DNA of 64,000 nt, taken from contig OZ242265.1 of assembly GCA_965207165.1 (NCBI GenBank), positions 1,426,001-1,490,000 of the forward strand. The letters run 5' to 3'. Of this stretch, positions 1-7,752 are shown piece after piece; position 1 is the first letter of the stretch; each line of letters begins with the position of its first letter. The notes under the pieces are model-generated. The model saw nothing but the letters and a program-made list of their open reading frames with translations. It did no database searches and was not told the origin of the DNA. Source of the stretch: JAAXHV01 sp965207165 (lineage in GTDB: Bacteria; Pseudomonadota; Gammaproteobacteria; Eutrophobiales; Eutrophobiaceae). The position numbers and the translations under genes were made by a program.

Positions 1-390
1 GCGCTCCGAGAGGGCGAACTGAAACAGCGACGAGAGCACCACCAGGGTCGCCAGCAGCGCGGGACCACCTTCCGCCAACGCTGTTACGGACACTGCGATG
101 AACGCGCCGGAAGTACCCATGAGCAAGGGGTATCCCGCGCCGATGCGGCCAACCCGGACCGCCTGTATCACCGTGGTGAGCCCGCTCACCGCGAGGGCGG
201 TGAAAACGGCCCAGGTCAGGTAAGCCTCACTCTCGCCGGCAGCCCGGACGATGATGGCCGGGGTCAGTACGATGCCGCCGATAATGAGCGCAGCGTACTG
301 GAATCCGAGGCCGAAAGTCAGGCTATGCGAGAGGCGTTCATCAGGCTCATAGCGGATATTCTGGTTGACCGGGGCTGTTTCAGTTTGCAT
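1..390 (-). CDS. NCS2-family xanthine/uracil permease, N-terminal part (partial)
   Basis: Reading right to left from an ATG at 388-390, an open frame of 130 codons runs off the left window edge. The visible protein begins with a short polar tail and then hydrophobic segments containing the stretches FGLGFQYAALIIGG and GRIGAGYPLLMGTSGAF, which resemble the first membrane helices of nucleobase:cation symporter-2 proteins (xanthine, uracil or urate uptake across the inner membrane). Substrate cannot be told from this part. It is transcribed divergently from the gene at 502. The C-terminal two thirds, including the substrate-binding helices, lie outside the window. Confidence 0.7.
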   Translation of the reverse strand, partial: MQTETAPVNQNIRYEPDERLSHSLTFGLGFQYAALIIGGIVLTPAIIVRAAGESEAYLTWAVFTALAVSGLTTVIQAVRVGRIGAGYPLLMGTSGAFIAVSVTALAEGGPALLATLVVLSSLFQFALSER

Positions 391-501
391 TATGCAGATT
401 CCGTATTTGTAATTTTGCCGGGAGTATGACAGTGTTGCCGCTACTGCAAAGACTGTGAAAGTTTAACACCTGGCGCTGGATTACAACAGCCGGAACAGCC
501 T

Positions 502-1188
502 ATGAATAAAACCAAGATCACCTTATTTACCGTTATCATCCTGTTGGTGACCCTGTTTTTTGTCTTCGACCTGGGCCAGTATTTCAACCTGGAATACCTG
601 AAGGAGAAGCAGGCCGCCATGGACGCCTACTATGAACGGGAACCGGTAACGACAACCGTCTCCTACTTTCTCCTGTACGTTATTATTACCGGCCTGTCCC
701 TGCCCGGGGCGGCTATCCTTACCCTGGCTGCCGGCGCCATATTCGGGGTGCTCTGGGGGACCGTTGTCGTGTCCTTTGCTTCGACCATAGGGGCGACACT
801 CGCATTCCTGTTCTCCCGCTACCTGTTCAGGGAAGCCATACAGGGACGTTTTGCCGACAAGCTGACTGCCATCAACAGGGGGATGGAAGAGGAAGGCGCG
901 TTCTACCTGTTCACCCTGCGCCTGGTGCCGATATTCCCGTTCTTCATCATCAACCTGGTGATGGGCCTGACGACCATCAGGGTGTTGACCTTCTTCCTTG
1001 TCAGCCAGGTCGGGATGCTTGCCGGGACCATCGTCTATGTGAACGCCGGCACCCAGATCGCGAAAATTGAACAACTAAAGGATATCCTGTCGCTCGAACT
1101 GATCCTGTCCTTTGCGTTACTCGGCATATTCCCGCTGCTCGCGAAGAAGACGGTGGATTACCTGAAAAAGCGCAGACTCCGCAAATAG
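502..1188 (+). CDS. TVP38/TMEM64 (VTT-domain) inner-membrane protein
   Basis: A 228-residue polytopic membrane protein. An N-terminal membrane anchor (about residues 7-27) is followed by a hydrophobic core with the pattern LSLPGAAILTLAAGAIFG and, near residue 100, a polar SRYLFREAIQ stretch. The segment EEGAFYLFTLRLVPIFPFFIINLVMG carries the R-x-x-P-x-x-P signature of the DedA/VTT superfamily. Proteins of this group are linked to lipid scrambling or membrane homeostasis, but the exact substrate is unknown. The C-terminus is basic (KKRRLRK). It stands between a divergent permease and glutathione reductase, separated from the latter by an inverted CGCAGAT repeat. Confidence 0.85.
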   Translation: MNKTKITLFTVIILLVTLFFVFDLGQYFNLEYLKEKQAAMDAYYEREPVTTTVSYFLLYVIITGLSLPGAAILTLAAGAIFGVLWGTVVVSFASTIGATLAFLFSRYLFREAIQGRFADKLTAINRGMEEEGAFYLFTLRLVPIFPFFIINLVMGLTTIRVLTFFLVSQVGMLAGTIVYVNAGTQIAKIEQLKDILSLELILSFALLGIFPLLAKKTVDYLKKRRLRK

Positions 1189-1206
1189 TACAGATAAAAT
1201 CATATC

Positions 1207-1279
1207 TATCCGCAGATTTACGCAGATGATCGCAGATAAAATAAATCATCTGCGGTAATCTGCGTCATCTGCGGATAAA
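1207..1279. repeat. Inverted pair of triple-CGCAGAT repeats
   Basis: Two arms face each other: TATCCGCAGATTTACGCAGA followed by TGATCGCAGAT on the left, and the reverse complement ATCTGCGGTAATCTGCGTCA followed by TCTGCGGATA on the right. Each arm holds three CGCAGAT cores about 10-11 bp apart, and the two can fold into one long hairpin with a short A+T loop. The same element recurs near 5,160, 6,071, 8,840, 8,958, 10,620, 10,760 and 63,577. Confidence 0.9.
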
Positions 1280-1304
1280 TCCTTACCTGTGTGACCCGAA
1301 AAAT

Positions 1305-2657
1305 ATGGCTGAATTTGATTATGACCTTTTTGTTATCGGCGCCGGATCCGGCGGTGTGCGCGCGGCGCGCATGGCGGGCGGGTTCGGCGCGAAAGTCGCC
1401 ATTGCCGAGGACCGCTATATGGGCGGCACCTGCGTCAATGTCGGTTGTATCCCGAAAAAGTTGTTTGTTTACGCATCGCATTTCGCCGAGGATTTTCATG
1501 ATGCGGCGGGTTACGGCTGGCATGTCCCCGAACCTGTTTTTAAATGGGATGAACTTCTGAAGAATAAAAATAAAGAAATCAATAGACTAAATGGTATATA
1601 TAAGAATTTACTGGAACGTAATGGAGTGCGCGTGTTTGACGGCAGGGCCGAACTTGGGGGGCCGAATACGGTTCGTATCAACGGCGAGAGTATCAGCGCG
1701 CAGCGGATACTGGTGGCAACAGGTGGCTGGCCGCATATTCCGGACATCCCCGGCAAACAACACATCATTTCATCCAACGAAGCCTTTTTCCTCGAGACCC
1801 TGCCAAAAAGTGCGGTAATCGTCGGCGGCGGTTACATTGCAGTCGAATTTGCCGGCATATTTCACGGTCTCGGCGTGGACACTACCCTGGTATATCGCGG
1901 CGAACTGTTCCTGCGGGGATTCGACGGTGAGATGCGCGGGTTTCTTGCAGAACAAATGCGTCAGAAAGGGATCAACCTGCTGTTCAACACCCGGATAGAC
2001 AGCATAGACAGGCAAAACGGCCGCTACCTGGTGAACTCCCCCGATACCGGGACTATAACAACTGACCTGGTCATGTATGCCACCGGCCGGCGGCCCAACA
2101 CGAACGGCCTGGGGCTGGAAACGGCCGGGGTGGAACTCAACGGCAAAGGCGCCATCGTGGTCGATGCCGAATACCGCAGTTCAACCCCTTCCATTTATGC
2201 CATCGGCGACGTAACCGACCGGATGAACCTGACCCCCGTCGCCACAGCGGAGGGAACGGCACTGGCCAACAACCTCTATAACAACCAGTCAAGACGCGTC
2301 GATTACCGCGACATCCCCACCTGTATATTCAGCCAGCCCAACCTGGGCACCGTGGGCCTCACCGAGGAACAGGCCCGGCAGGAATATACCAGCGTGGAAA
2401 TCTACAAGTCCCGGTTCACCAACCTGAAGCACACCTTGACCAGCAACAGCGAAAAGACATTGATGAAGATCATCGTCGACAAGGACACCGACAGGGTCCT
2501 GGGCGTACACATGGTCGGCGCAGATGCCGGCGAGATCATCCAGGGCATAGGTATCGCCCTCAAGGCCGGCGCCACCAAGGCAACATTCGACGCCACGATC
2601 GGTATTCACCCCACTGCCGCCGAGGAATTTGTCACTATGCGCGAACCTGTAGCATAG
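1305..2657 (+). CDS. gor: Glutathione-disulfide reductase
   Basis: Reduces oxidized glutathione with NADPH in the cytoplasm. The 450-residue protein has the full family layout: an FAD-binding GAGSGG motif at about residues 12-17, the redox-active disulfide in GGTCVNVGCIPKK at about 41-53, a second dinucleotide motif GGGYIAVEFAG near 170, an FAD motif ending YAIGDVTD near 300, and the C-terminal catalytic HPTAAEE at about 433-439. Length and motifs are those of Gor rather than dihydrolipoamide dehydrogenase, because the C-terminal HPTAAEE and the early CVNVGC spacing are Gor-like. The ATG at 1305 gives the canonical N-terminus. A REP-like hairpin follows the stop. Confidence 0.93.
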   Translation: MAEFDYDLFVIGAGSGGVRAARMAGGFGAKVAIAEDRYMGGTCVNVGCIPKKLFVYASHFAEDFHDAAGYGWHVPEPVFKWDELLKNKNKEINRLNGIYKNLLERNGVRVFDGRAELGGPNTVRINGESISAQRILVATGGWPHIPDIPGKQHIISSNEAFFLETLPKSAVIVGGGYIAVEFAGIFHGLGVDTTLVYRGELFLRGFDGEMRGFLAEQMRQKGINLLFNTRIDSIDRQNGRYLVNSPDTGTITTDLVMYATGRRPNTNGLGLETAGVELNGKGAIVVDAEYRSSTPSIYAIGDVTDRMNLTPVATAEGTALANNLYNNQSRRVDYRDIPTCIFSQPNLGTVGLTEEQARQEYTSVEIYKSRFTNLKHTLTSNSEKTLMKIIVDKDTDRVLGVHMVGADAGEIIQGIGIALKAGATKATFDATIGIHPTAAEEFVTMREPVA

Positions 2658-2700
2658 AACACATACAGATTACTCCGAAGGAAAATTCATGAGGGAAACA

Positions 2701-2755
2701 GGGGACAGACCACATTTTCTCTGAAGGCTATAACGTGGTCTGTCCCCTATTTTTC
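2701..2755. repeat. REP-like palindrome, possible terminator after gor
   Basis: GGGGACAGACCAC at 2701-2713 is matched by GTGGTCTGTCCCC at 2735-2747, with a 21-base loop region, and is followed by TATTTTT. The GGGGACAGACCAC word is of the kind repeated near IS200-like (Y1/RAYT) transposases. The trailing T-run means it could also end gor transcription. Confidence 0.75.
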
Positions 2756-2826
2756 CCTGGTCAGAACAGGTTCTTGTAATGTCCGGCAACATTCCGTACA
2801 ATTAAGTGAACCAACGGAGATATACC

Positions 2827-3138
2827 ATGTTGAATTTCAAAGACAGCGCTGCAGCCATTGATGAGCCGAAAACGGCGCGCATGGAACAGCGCACCAAACC
2901 ACACGTAAAGGCACAGATCCAGCAGGCGGCGCACCTGCTCGGCGTTGACGAGACCACGTTCGTAACCAGTGTGGCGCTGGAGCGCGCCCGGGCAACGATA
3001 GCCGACCACGAACGTACGGTCCTCACAGCCGAAGACCGTGAAGTAGTTCTGGCCGCTCTGGATAACCCAGCTCTACCGACCGACGCACTGCGGGAGGCCA
3101 TGGCGATGCACGCCGCCCGAGTGGTGCAGGGTGACTGA
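2827..3138 (+). CDS. DUF1778 (TacA-like) antitoxin
   Basis: A 103-residue protein whose N-terminal third (KTARMEQRTKPHVKAQIQQAAHLLG) matches the ribbon-helix-helix region of DUF1778 antitoxins. These bind operator DNA and neutralise a GNAT acetyltransferase toxin. The C-terminal part (EDREVVLAALDNPA) fits the toxin-wrapping tail. The ATG at 2827 is preferred over an upstream in-frame GTG at 2806 because CGGAGA lies 6 bases before it. The toxin gene starts inside the last codons, so the pair is translationally coupled. It lies next to a decayed integrase, suggesting arrival on a mobile element. Confidence 0.85.
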   Translation: MLNFKDSAAAIDEPKTARMEQRTKPHVKAQIQQAAHLLGVDETTFVTSVALERARATIADHERTVLTAEDREVVLAALDNPALPTDALREAMAMHAARVVQGD

Positions 3139-3685
3139 ATCTGGGCAGGAACCACGGCGTATATCCATCACACCGCTTGACACGGAGAAACACAACCGGG
3201 CGTCTTTCTCATGCGGGACCATCCGTCTCGACAATTTTCTCAAACGCAGTGCCAGGAAACACCAGTCAGGTGACTTTACACGGGTCTGGGTTGCGACGGA
3301 AAACGGCTGGGATGAAATTCTGGGTTATTACGCGCTGAACGCGCACTCGCTGGAAAGCGAGGGTCTCCCGCCCAGCCTGACCAAACACGCACCCCGGTCC
3401 GGAAGTATCCCCACAGCCTACCTCTCGATGATCGCGGTAGACCGCCGCCACCAAGGACGCGGTATCGGACGCATCCTGCTCATTGATGCGATGACGCGAG
3501 CGGCGGCGGCCGCCGACCAAATCGGACTGAAAGCCGTGGTGCTCGACGTGATTGAGGACGGTGGCCCCGATATTACGGAAAAACGCCTTGCGTTTTATGC
3601 CGGAATGGGTTTTATATCGCTACCGGCGCGCCCATTGAGAATGTTCATCAGCATCGCTACGGTTCGCAAAAACCTGGCAGGTTGA
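3131..3685 (+). CDS. GNAT acetyltransferase toxin (TacT/AtaT-like)
   Basis: An 184-residue GNAT-fold protein. FSCGTIRLDNFLKRSARKHQ near residues 27-46 matches the N-terminal signature of GNAT toxins (F.CG...LD.FL...A..). LSMIAVDRRHQGRGIGRILL near 97-116 is the acetyl-CoA-binding motif. LAFYAGMGF is the final strand-helix element. Family members acetylate the amino group of charged tRNAs and stop translation; the tRNA specificity here is not visible. The GTG start at 3131 overlaps the antitoxin stop, as usual for this TA type. Confidence 0.85.
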   Translation: MTESGQEPRRISITPLDTEKHNRASFSCGTIRLDNFLKRSARKHQSGDFTRVWVATENGWDEILGYYALNAHSLESEGLPPSLTKHAPRSGSIPTAYLSMIAVDRRHQGRGIGRILLIDAMTRAAAAADQIGLKAVVLDVIEDGGPDITEKRLAFYAGMGFISLPARPLRMFISIATVRKNLAG

Positions 3686-3689
3686 TAGT

Positions 3690-3850
3690 CTATATATGCA
3701 CAATATGCACAATATGCACACGCTCGATTTCATCAAGCGAGAGTTCCTCACCGGTGCTGTTGTACAGTTGCGTAGTGCGGGTTGCTTCGTGGCCAGCGAT
3801 GCGTAGCGATTTCATGGACGCCCCCGTTTCGCAGTTACTTGGTAGACGTG
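3690..3850 (-). pseudogene. C-terminal remnant of a tyrosine recombinase (integrase)
   Basis: On the minus strand, one frame ending at a TAG (3690-3692) reads MKSLRIAGHEATRTTQLYNS followed by TGEELSLDEIERV. This is the last part of a phage or integron-type tyrosine recombinase, including the H-E-x-T-R-T-T-x-L-Y box with the catalytic tyrosine. Nothing upstream of about 3850 continues the domain, so the catalytic R and H-x-x-R boxes are lost. The last codons are formed by a tandem ATATGCACA repeat, which has probably replaced the native terminus. Confidence 0.7.
3694..3720. repeat. Tandem ATATGCACA, three units
   Basis: Three near-identical 9-10 base units (ATATGCACA) in direct tandem. They lie inside the integrase remnant and encode its last residues as a repeated V-H-I tripeptide. 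Confidence 0.85.
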
Positions 3851-3875
3851 CAATCATCCTCGGAGGAGATACAAC

Positions 3876-3962
3876 ATGAGTCCATTATTGATTTTTATAG
3901 GCGCGTTTTTGTTTGCCGCTGGGCATTACGAATTTTGGCGCTTACGCCGGAGCCCCGGCTGA
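3876..3962 (+). CDS. Possible 28-residue small membrane protein
   Basis: ATG at 3876 is preceded by GGAGGAG about 6 bases upstream, and the frame ends at a TGA at 3960-3962. The peptide begins MSPLLIFIGAFLFAAGHYEF and ends with a basic stretch, a layout typical of single-span micro-proteins with the positive tail in the cytoplasm. No family is recognised. The strong ribosome-binding site is the main evidence. It could equally be chance in a decaying region. Confidence 0.35.
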   Translation: MSPLLIFIGAFLFAAGHYEFWRLRRSPG

Positions 3963-4196
3963 TGTATAGAGACTTTATATGCTTGAGAAATGCTGAATCA
4001 GTTGCACCCTCACCGACCAACAGGGAAGTTACTTGAGAAACCGTCTTATTCGTCAGCGCCTGATTACATTACCCGTTTGAAGTGCAAAGAATAACTGTCT
4101 CATATTCGACGCCGATTTATATCACCTGGCGCACGCCGGGAGAAAATACCAACGTTTCGTGTCTAAGCAACATGAAGGGCAACGAAGCTGGTAAAA

Positions 4197-4712
4197 ATGA
4201 AACAGTCGAGTCTTGTAGCGGGTATTGTGTTGTTTTCGTCATCCATCTGTTGGGGCGACGACTGGCAGATAAAGGACGGTGAGATTGCCCATGCTGTCGG
4301 CATCGTCAGCAGTGACGGCGCTCCTGCGTCGCTTGAAGTGCGCTGCCAACCGGAACCGGAAGTTACCTTGACGCATCCGGTGCTGGCATCCATGCCGACT
4401 GACGAGAAGGGGCGCCTCGACTGGTACCAGGGCGCGCTAATCCACACCGGATGGGGGCTGGACTTGACGCGACCGGACCATGGCGGGTACCTGGGCCTCT
4501 GGGAGCCTTGCGCTTATCGCCTCGACTGCGTGCGCCCCATCAACCGCGACATTGCATGGTTCATCGAAGACTTGACGCAAAACTGGTCCGTGTTCATTCG
4601 GATCAGCCCGCCCGATGCAGACGTGGTGGACTTGCGGGTGTCGCTGGCAGGTTCCGCCGCGGCGATCGATGCCGTCTGTCCGTCGTCAGACACTGACGAA
4701 GCGGCTGAATAA
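4197..4712 (+). CDS. Secreted hypothetical protein
   Basis: A 171-residue protein with a typical signal peptide (MKQSSLVAGIVLFSSSICWG, cleavage probably before DDW). The mature part has three or four cysteines, including WEPCAYRLDC near residues 102-111, which could form a disulfide, and a C-terminal acidic tail. The layout suggests a periplasmic or secreted beta-rich protein, but I recognise no domain. Its stop abuts the stop of the convergent RidA-like gene (4712/4713). Base composition matches the surroundings. Confidence 0.6.
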   Translation: MKQSSLVAGIVLFSSSICWGDDWQIKDGEIAHAVGIVSSDGAPASLEVRCQPEPEVTLTHPVLASMPTDEKGRLDWYQGALIHTGWGLDLTRPDHGGYLGLWEPCAYRLDCVRPINRDIAWFIEDLTQNWSVFIRISPPDADVVDLRVSLAGSAAAIDAVCPSSDTDEAAE

Positions 4713-5123
4713 TCAGATCGCTGCGATGGTTTGTACTTCTACCAGAAAATCTTCGTGAACCAACCGGTCAACTATCAACAAGGTATTGGGAGGGTAAACA
4801 CGGTTCGGGAATAATTTTGGAAACTCTCTAAGTCTGAACTCCATGAATTCGGGAATCCACCGGGGATGCACCAGGTAGGTAGTAAACTGCACAACATTTG
4901 AAAAATCAGCTTCCGCGGAGTTCAACGCTGCTTCAATATTTGCAAACACCTGGACACACTGCGCATCGAAGTCCAGCTTCCCGGTTATCTCTCCTTCCTT
5001 GTTTGCCGACAACATGCCCGCAATAAATAAAAATTCATTCGCTTTCACCCGCGTGACATGTGTGTATTGCCCGAGAGGTGCGCCGAGAGTATCCGGGTTA
5101 TAGATTCTGATATCGGATGACAT
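4713..5123 (-). CDS. RidA/YjgF-family protein lacking the deaminase arginine
   Basis: A 136-residue single-domain protein of the RidA (YjgF/YER057c/UK114) fold, seen in FLFIAGMLSANKEGEI, DAQCVQVFANIEAALNSA, FSNVVQFTTYLV and the C-terminal VEVQTIA. RidA itself hydrolyses reactive enamines and imines released by PLP enzymes using an arginine in a P-x-R-T segment. Here the corresponding segment reads YPPNTLLIV, so asparagine appears where arginine is expected. Imine deaminase activity is therefore doubtful, and it more likely belongs to a different RidA subfamily. The gene lies 48 bp after an NmrA-type oxidoreductase on the same strand. Confidence 0.85.
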   Translation of the reverse strand: MSSDIRIYNPDTLGAPLGQYTHVTRVKANEFLFIAGMLSANKEGEITGKLDFDAQCVQVFANIEAALNSAEADFSNVVQFTTYLVHPRWIPEFMEFRLREFPKLFPNRVYPPNTLLIVDRLVHEDFLVEVQTIAAI

Positions 5124-5171
5124 AATATCTATCTCCTGCGCGATTGGATTGAAACCGTATCTGCGGATTAA

Positions 5172-6032
5172 TTATTCTTTCTCAAAAAACGGGGAGTAGT
5201 CCCGGAAGAACTGCCGCAACGTGGCCGGTGCCCTGCCGGTGACCCGGGTATAGTTATCAGTGAGCAATGCGCCGCGGCCTTGTGCGGTCAGTTCGAACAT
5301 CTCCGAGACGGTCTCCACGTACCAGTCGTCGGGGACCCAGTGCGCCAGCGATTGCTTGAATTCCTCTGCCGGAACGTCAACATAACTGATCTCCCTGCCC
5401 ATCACTTCGGATAACTGCAGCGCGATGTCGTGGAACGAGACCAGTTCGGGCCCCGTGATCTCGTAGGTTTCACCATCGTGACCTGAACCGGTCAATACAT
5501 CCAGGATAAAGCGCGCAGCGTCCCGCACGTCGATAATGCCCACCTGCCCGTCACGCATCGGCATGTAGAACTTATCCTCCGCCACGATGGTGCCGGTAAT
5601 GTGCAGCATGTTCTGCATGAAGAAATTCGGACGTACCAGGGTATAGCCCAGGCCGGATTCCCGTATATATTGCTCGGCATCGCCGTGATAGCGCTTCAGT
5701 AACGAAGTTGAATTCGAATTCGCACCGTTTGCCGATATTTTTACCAGGTGGTTGACTCCGGCTGCCCGCGCCGCGTCAACAAAGCCTTTTTCCAGGTCCA
5801 GTTGCTCCCTGGCGTTCGCCATCAGTAAAAATGCCTTGTCACAACCCTGCATGGCTTCCTTAACGGCAGCCGGGTCTCCCAGGTCACCGCAGACCACCTC
5901 GACGCCCGCATCCGTTAATACACCTGCCTTGCCCGAGTCCCTGATCAATCCCCTGGCCTGAATGTTATATTCAGGAAGAAGTTTCAGTATTTCCGTACCG
6001 ACTGCGCCGGTGAGTCCCGTGAATAAAATCAT
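5172..6032 (-). CDS. NmrA-like NAD(P)-binding oxidoreductase/regulator
   Basis: A 286-residue atypical short-chain dehydrogenase. The N-terminus MILFTGLTGAVGTEILKLL carries the G-x-x-G-x-x-G NAD(P) motif. VCGDLGDPAAVKEAMQGCD and HLVKISANGAN are the usual acidic and strand-4 elements, while the S-Y-K catalytic triad of classical enzymes is not obvious. That pattern fits the NmrA/quinone-oxidoreductase-2 group, which senses or reduces with NADPH. The tail (about 210-286) is the usual substrate-side domain. It is probably co-transcribed with the RidA-like gene downstream. Confidence 0.8.
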   Translation of the reverse strand: MILFTGLTGAVGTEILKLLPEYNIQARGLIRDSGKAGVLTDAGVEVVCGDLGDPAAVKEAMQGCDKAFLLMANAREQLDLEKGFVDAARAAGVNHLVKISANGANSNSTSLLKRYHGDAEQYIRESGLGYTLVRPNFFMQNMLHITGTIVAEDKFYMPMRDGQVGIIDVRDAARFILDVLTGSGHDGETYEITGPELVSFHDIALQLSEVMGREISYVDVPAEEFKQSLAHWVPDDWYVETVSEMFELTAQGRGALLTDNYTRVTGRAPATLRQFFRDYSPFFEKE

Positions 6033-6070
6033 AACTCTGTACTCTCTGTGTCCTCTGTGACAATATAAAA

Positions 6071-6103
6071 ATCTGCGCTAATCTGCGTAATCTGCGGATT
6101 ATC
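6071..6103. repeat. Triple-CGCAGAT repeat between divergent genes
   Basis: Reads ATCTGCGCTAATCTGCGTAA then TCTGCGGATT, with a further partial core TCGCAGAT about 10 bases on. It lies between the divergent starts of the NmrA-like gene and modA. A half-copy (ATCTGCGGATTA) sits at 5159-5170, just after the other end of the NmrA-like gene. Confidence 0.85.
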
Positions 6104-6142
6104 ACTTATATCGCAGATTGTACCCTGATATAGTTTTACCGC

Positions 6143-6901
6143 ATGAGGAAATTATTTTGCCTGGCTGTGTTGCTCTGGTTTCCCGGCGCCCATGCGCAAT
6201 CCATGAACGTCGCGGTCGCGTCCAACCTTACCCACACGATAAACGAGATCAGCACGGCTTTTTTCCGGGATGGGGGGGAAAAGGTCAACCTGACGTTTGG
6301 TTCATCCGGGAATTTCGCCCGGCAGATTGTCCAGGGGGCACCCTACCAGGTCTTTATATCCGCTGGTGAAAAATACGTTGACTTTATCCGCGACAACGGC
6401 AGAGAGATAAACGACTTCAAGCCGCTGGTTCACGGCCGCCTCAGCCTGTATATCCCTGAAACGTCGAAACTGGAACAGCAGGCGACGCTGGCCGATGCGC
6501 TGAAGAGCATGCAATACGGCGACTTCGGCAGGATGGCCATCGCCAACCCGGAACATGCGCCCTACGGCCAGGCTGCCAGGGAAGCGCTAGTGAATGCCGG
6601 CGTATGGGTCTTCAGCCAGAAAAAACTGCTGATCGGGGAAAATGCCGCCCAGGCGATGCAATTCTGCCTGTCGGGGAGCGTGGACATGTGTATCATCCCC
6701 AGCTCTTTCCTGACGCTGGAACAGTTCGCCGGCAAGGGAAACAGTTTTCTGATCCCGCAGAACTGGCACCCGCCCATCACCCAGTACGCGGTGCTGCTCG
6801 ATGATGGTGACGAACAGGGAAACCGCTATTTCAACTACCTGTCATCCGTGTCCAGCGGGGCCGTTTTCAAAAAACACGGCTATATCTTGATTGGGGATTG
6901 A
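6143..6901 (+). CDS. modA: Molybdate ABC transporter, periplasmic binding protein
   Basis: A 252-residue ModA-type binding protein that captures molybdate or tungstate in the periplasm. The signal peptide MRKLFCLAVLLWFPGAHA is cleaved probably before QSMNVAVASN. The mature start (VAVASNLTHTINEISTAF), the FGSSGNFARQI oxyanion-binding loop, GAPYQVFISAG and ANPEHAPYGQAAREAL match family ligand-contact segments. It leads a mod cluster with modB and modC downstream, but a 179-bp spacer of heptamer repeats separates it from modB. Confidence 0.88.
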   Translation: MRKLFCLAVLLWFPGAHAQSMNVAVASNLTHTINEISTAFFRDGGEKVNLTFGSSGNFARQIVQGAPYQVFISAGEKYVDFIRDNGREINDFKPLVHGRLSLYIPETSKLEQQATLADALKSMQYGDFGRMAIANPEHAPYGQAAREALVNAGVWVFSQKKLLIGENAAQAMQFCLSGSVDMCIIPSSFLTLEQFAGKGNSFLIPQNWHPPITQYAVLLDDGDEQGNRYFNYLSSVSSGAVFKKHGYILIGD

Positions 6902-7078
6902 GAATTACGAATTACGAATTAGGAATTACGAATTAGGAATTGGGAATTGGGAATGACTGTATATGGCGGGGTTGTGTTTTTCGAGATGGCCGTACCAAAT
7001 CAGCACTGCTCAGAACTTGTGTTAGAGTAACGTATCCCTAATTCGTAATTCCTAATTCGTAATTCCTAATTCAAATTT
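6901..7078. repeat. Inverted arrays of AATTACG/AATTAGG heptamers
   Basis: After the modA stop the sequence alternates GAATTACG and AATTAGGAATT units for about 55 bp. From about 7035 to 7076 the complementary form appears (CCTAATTCGTAATTCCTAAT and so on). The two arrays face each other across about 80 bp of unique sequence and could pair. Heptamer families of this kind occur in intergenic regions of many bacteria. Here they split the mod operon between modA and modB. Confidence 0.85.
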
Positions 7079-7080
7079 AT

Positions 7081-7752
7081 ATGGACTGGCAGGCTCTAAA
7101 CGTTTCCCTGCTTCTCGCCGCGCTGACCGCACTCATCCTGACGCCGGTCGGCATTATCGTTGCGCGCAAGCTGGCCTGGTCTCAGTTCCATGGACGTAAT
7201 CTCATCCAGGCACTGATTACCCTGCCGTTGATACTGCCGCCGACCGTTCTGGGTTTTTACCTGATGATCAGCCTGGGAGAACTGTCATTTATCGGCAGGT
7301 TGTACGAGGGCATGGCAGGCGAGTCCCTGGTTTTCTCGTTTGAAGGGATCCTGCTGGCTTCGGTTATATTCAATATTCCGTTCGCCGTGCAGCCCGTACA
7401 ACGCAGTTTCGAGGCCATCCCTCATAATATCCGCGAGGCGGCATGGTGCAGCGGCCTTTCCGGCTGGCAGACTTTCTGGAAAATTGAACTGCCCCTGGCC
7501 TGGCCGGGGATCGTCTCCGCAGCGATCCTGACCATTGCCCACACCCTGGGTGAATTCGGTGTGGTCCTGATGGTGGGCGGCAACCTGGCCGGTGAGACGC
7601 GCACCGTCGCCATTGCCATATACGATCGCGTCCAGGCGTTCGACAACGCCGGCGCGGCAACCATGTCAGCAGCTCTGCTCATGATTTCACTGGTTGCCAT
7701 CACCCTCATCTACTTCCTGACTGACCGGGCCGCCAACAATGTCCGGCGCTGA
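7081..7752 (+). CDS. modB: Molybdate ABC transporter, permease
   Basis: A 223-residue inner-membrane permease with about five membrane helices. The cytoplasmic coupling-helix signature EAAWCSGLSGWQTFWKIELP near residues 118-137 (EAA...G......I.LP) contacts the ATPase, and AHTLGEFGVVLMVGGN near 155-170 is characteristic of ModB. Its last codons overlap the start of modC by 14 bases, indicating coupled translation. The ATG at 7081 immediately follows the heptamer-repeat spacer, so its ribosome-binding site lies within or next to the repeat array. Confidence 0.9.
   Translation: MDWQALNVSLLLAALTALILTPVGIIVARKLAWSQFHGRNLIQALITLPLILPPTVLGFYLMISLGELSFIGRLYEGMAGESLVFSFEGILLASVIFNIPFAVQPVQRSFEAIPHNIREAAWCSGLSGWQTFWKIELPLAWPGIVSAAILTIAHTLGEFGVVLMVGGNLAGETRTVAIAIYDRVQAFDNAGAATMSAALLMISLVAITLIYFLTDRAANNVRR

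Noticed and set aside
1218..1560. Open frames across the gor start and the CGCAGAT repeat
   Set aside because: They are shadows of gor and of the repeat, without similarity to any family.
6901..7078. Regularly repeated short units that look like a CRISPR array
   Set aside because: The units are 7-8 bases in direct tandem with no spacers, and the second array is inverted. This is a heptamer repeat, not CRISPR.
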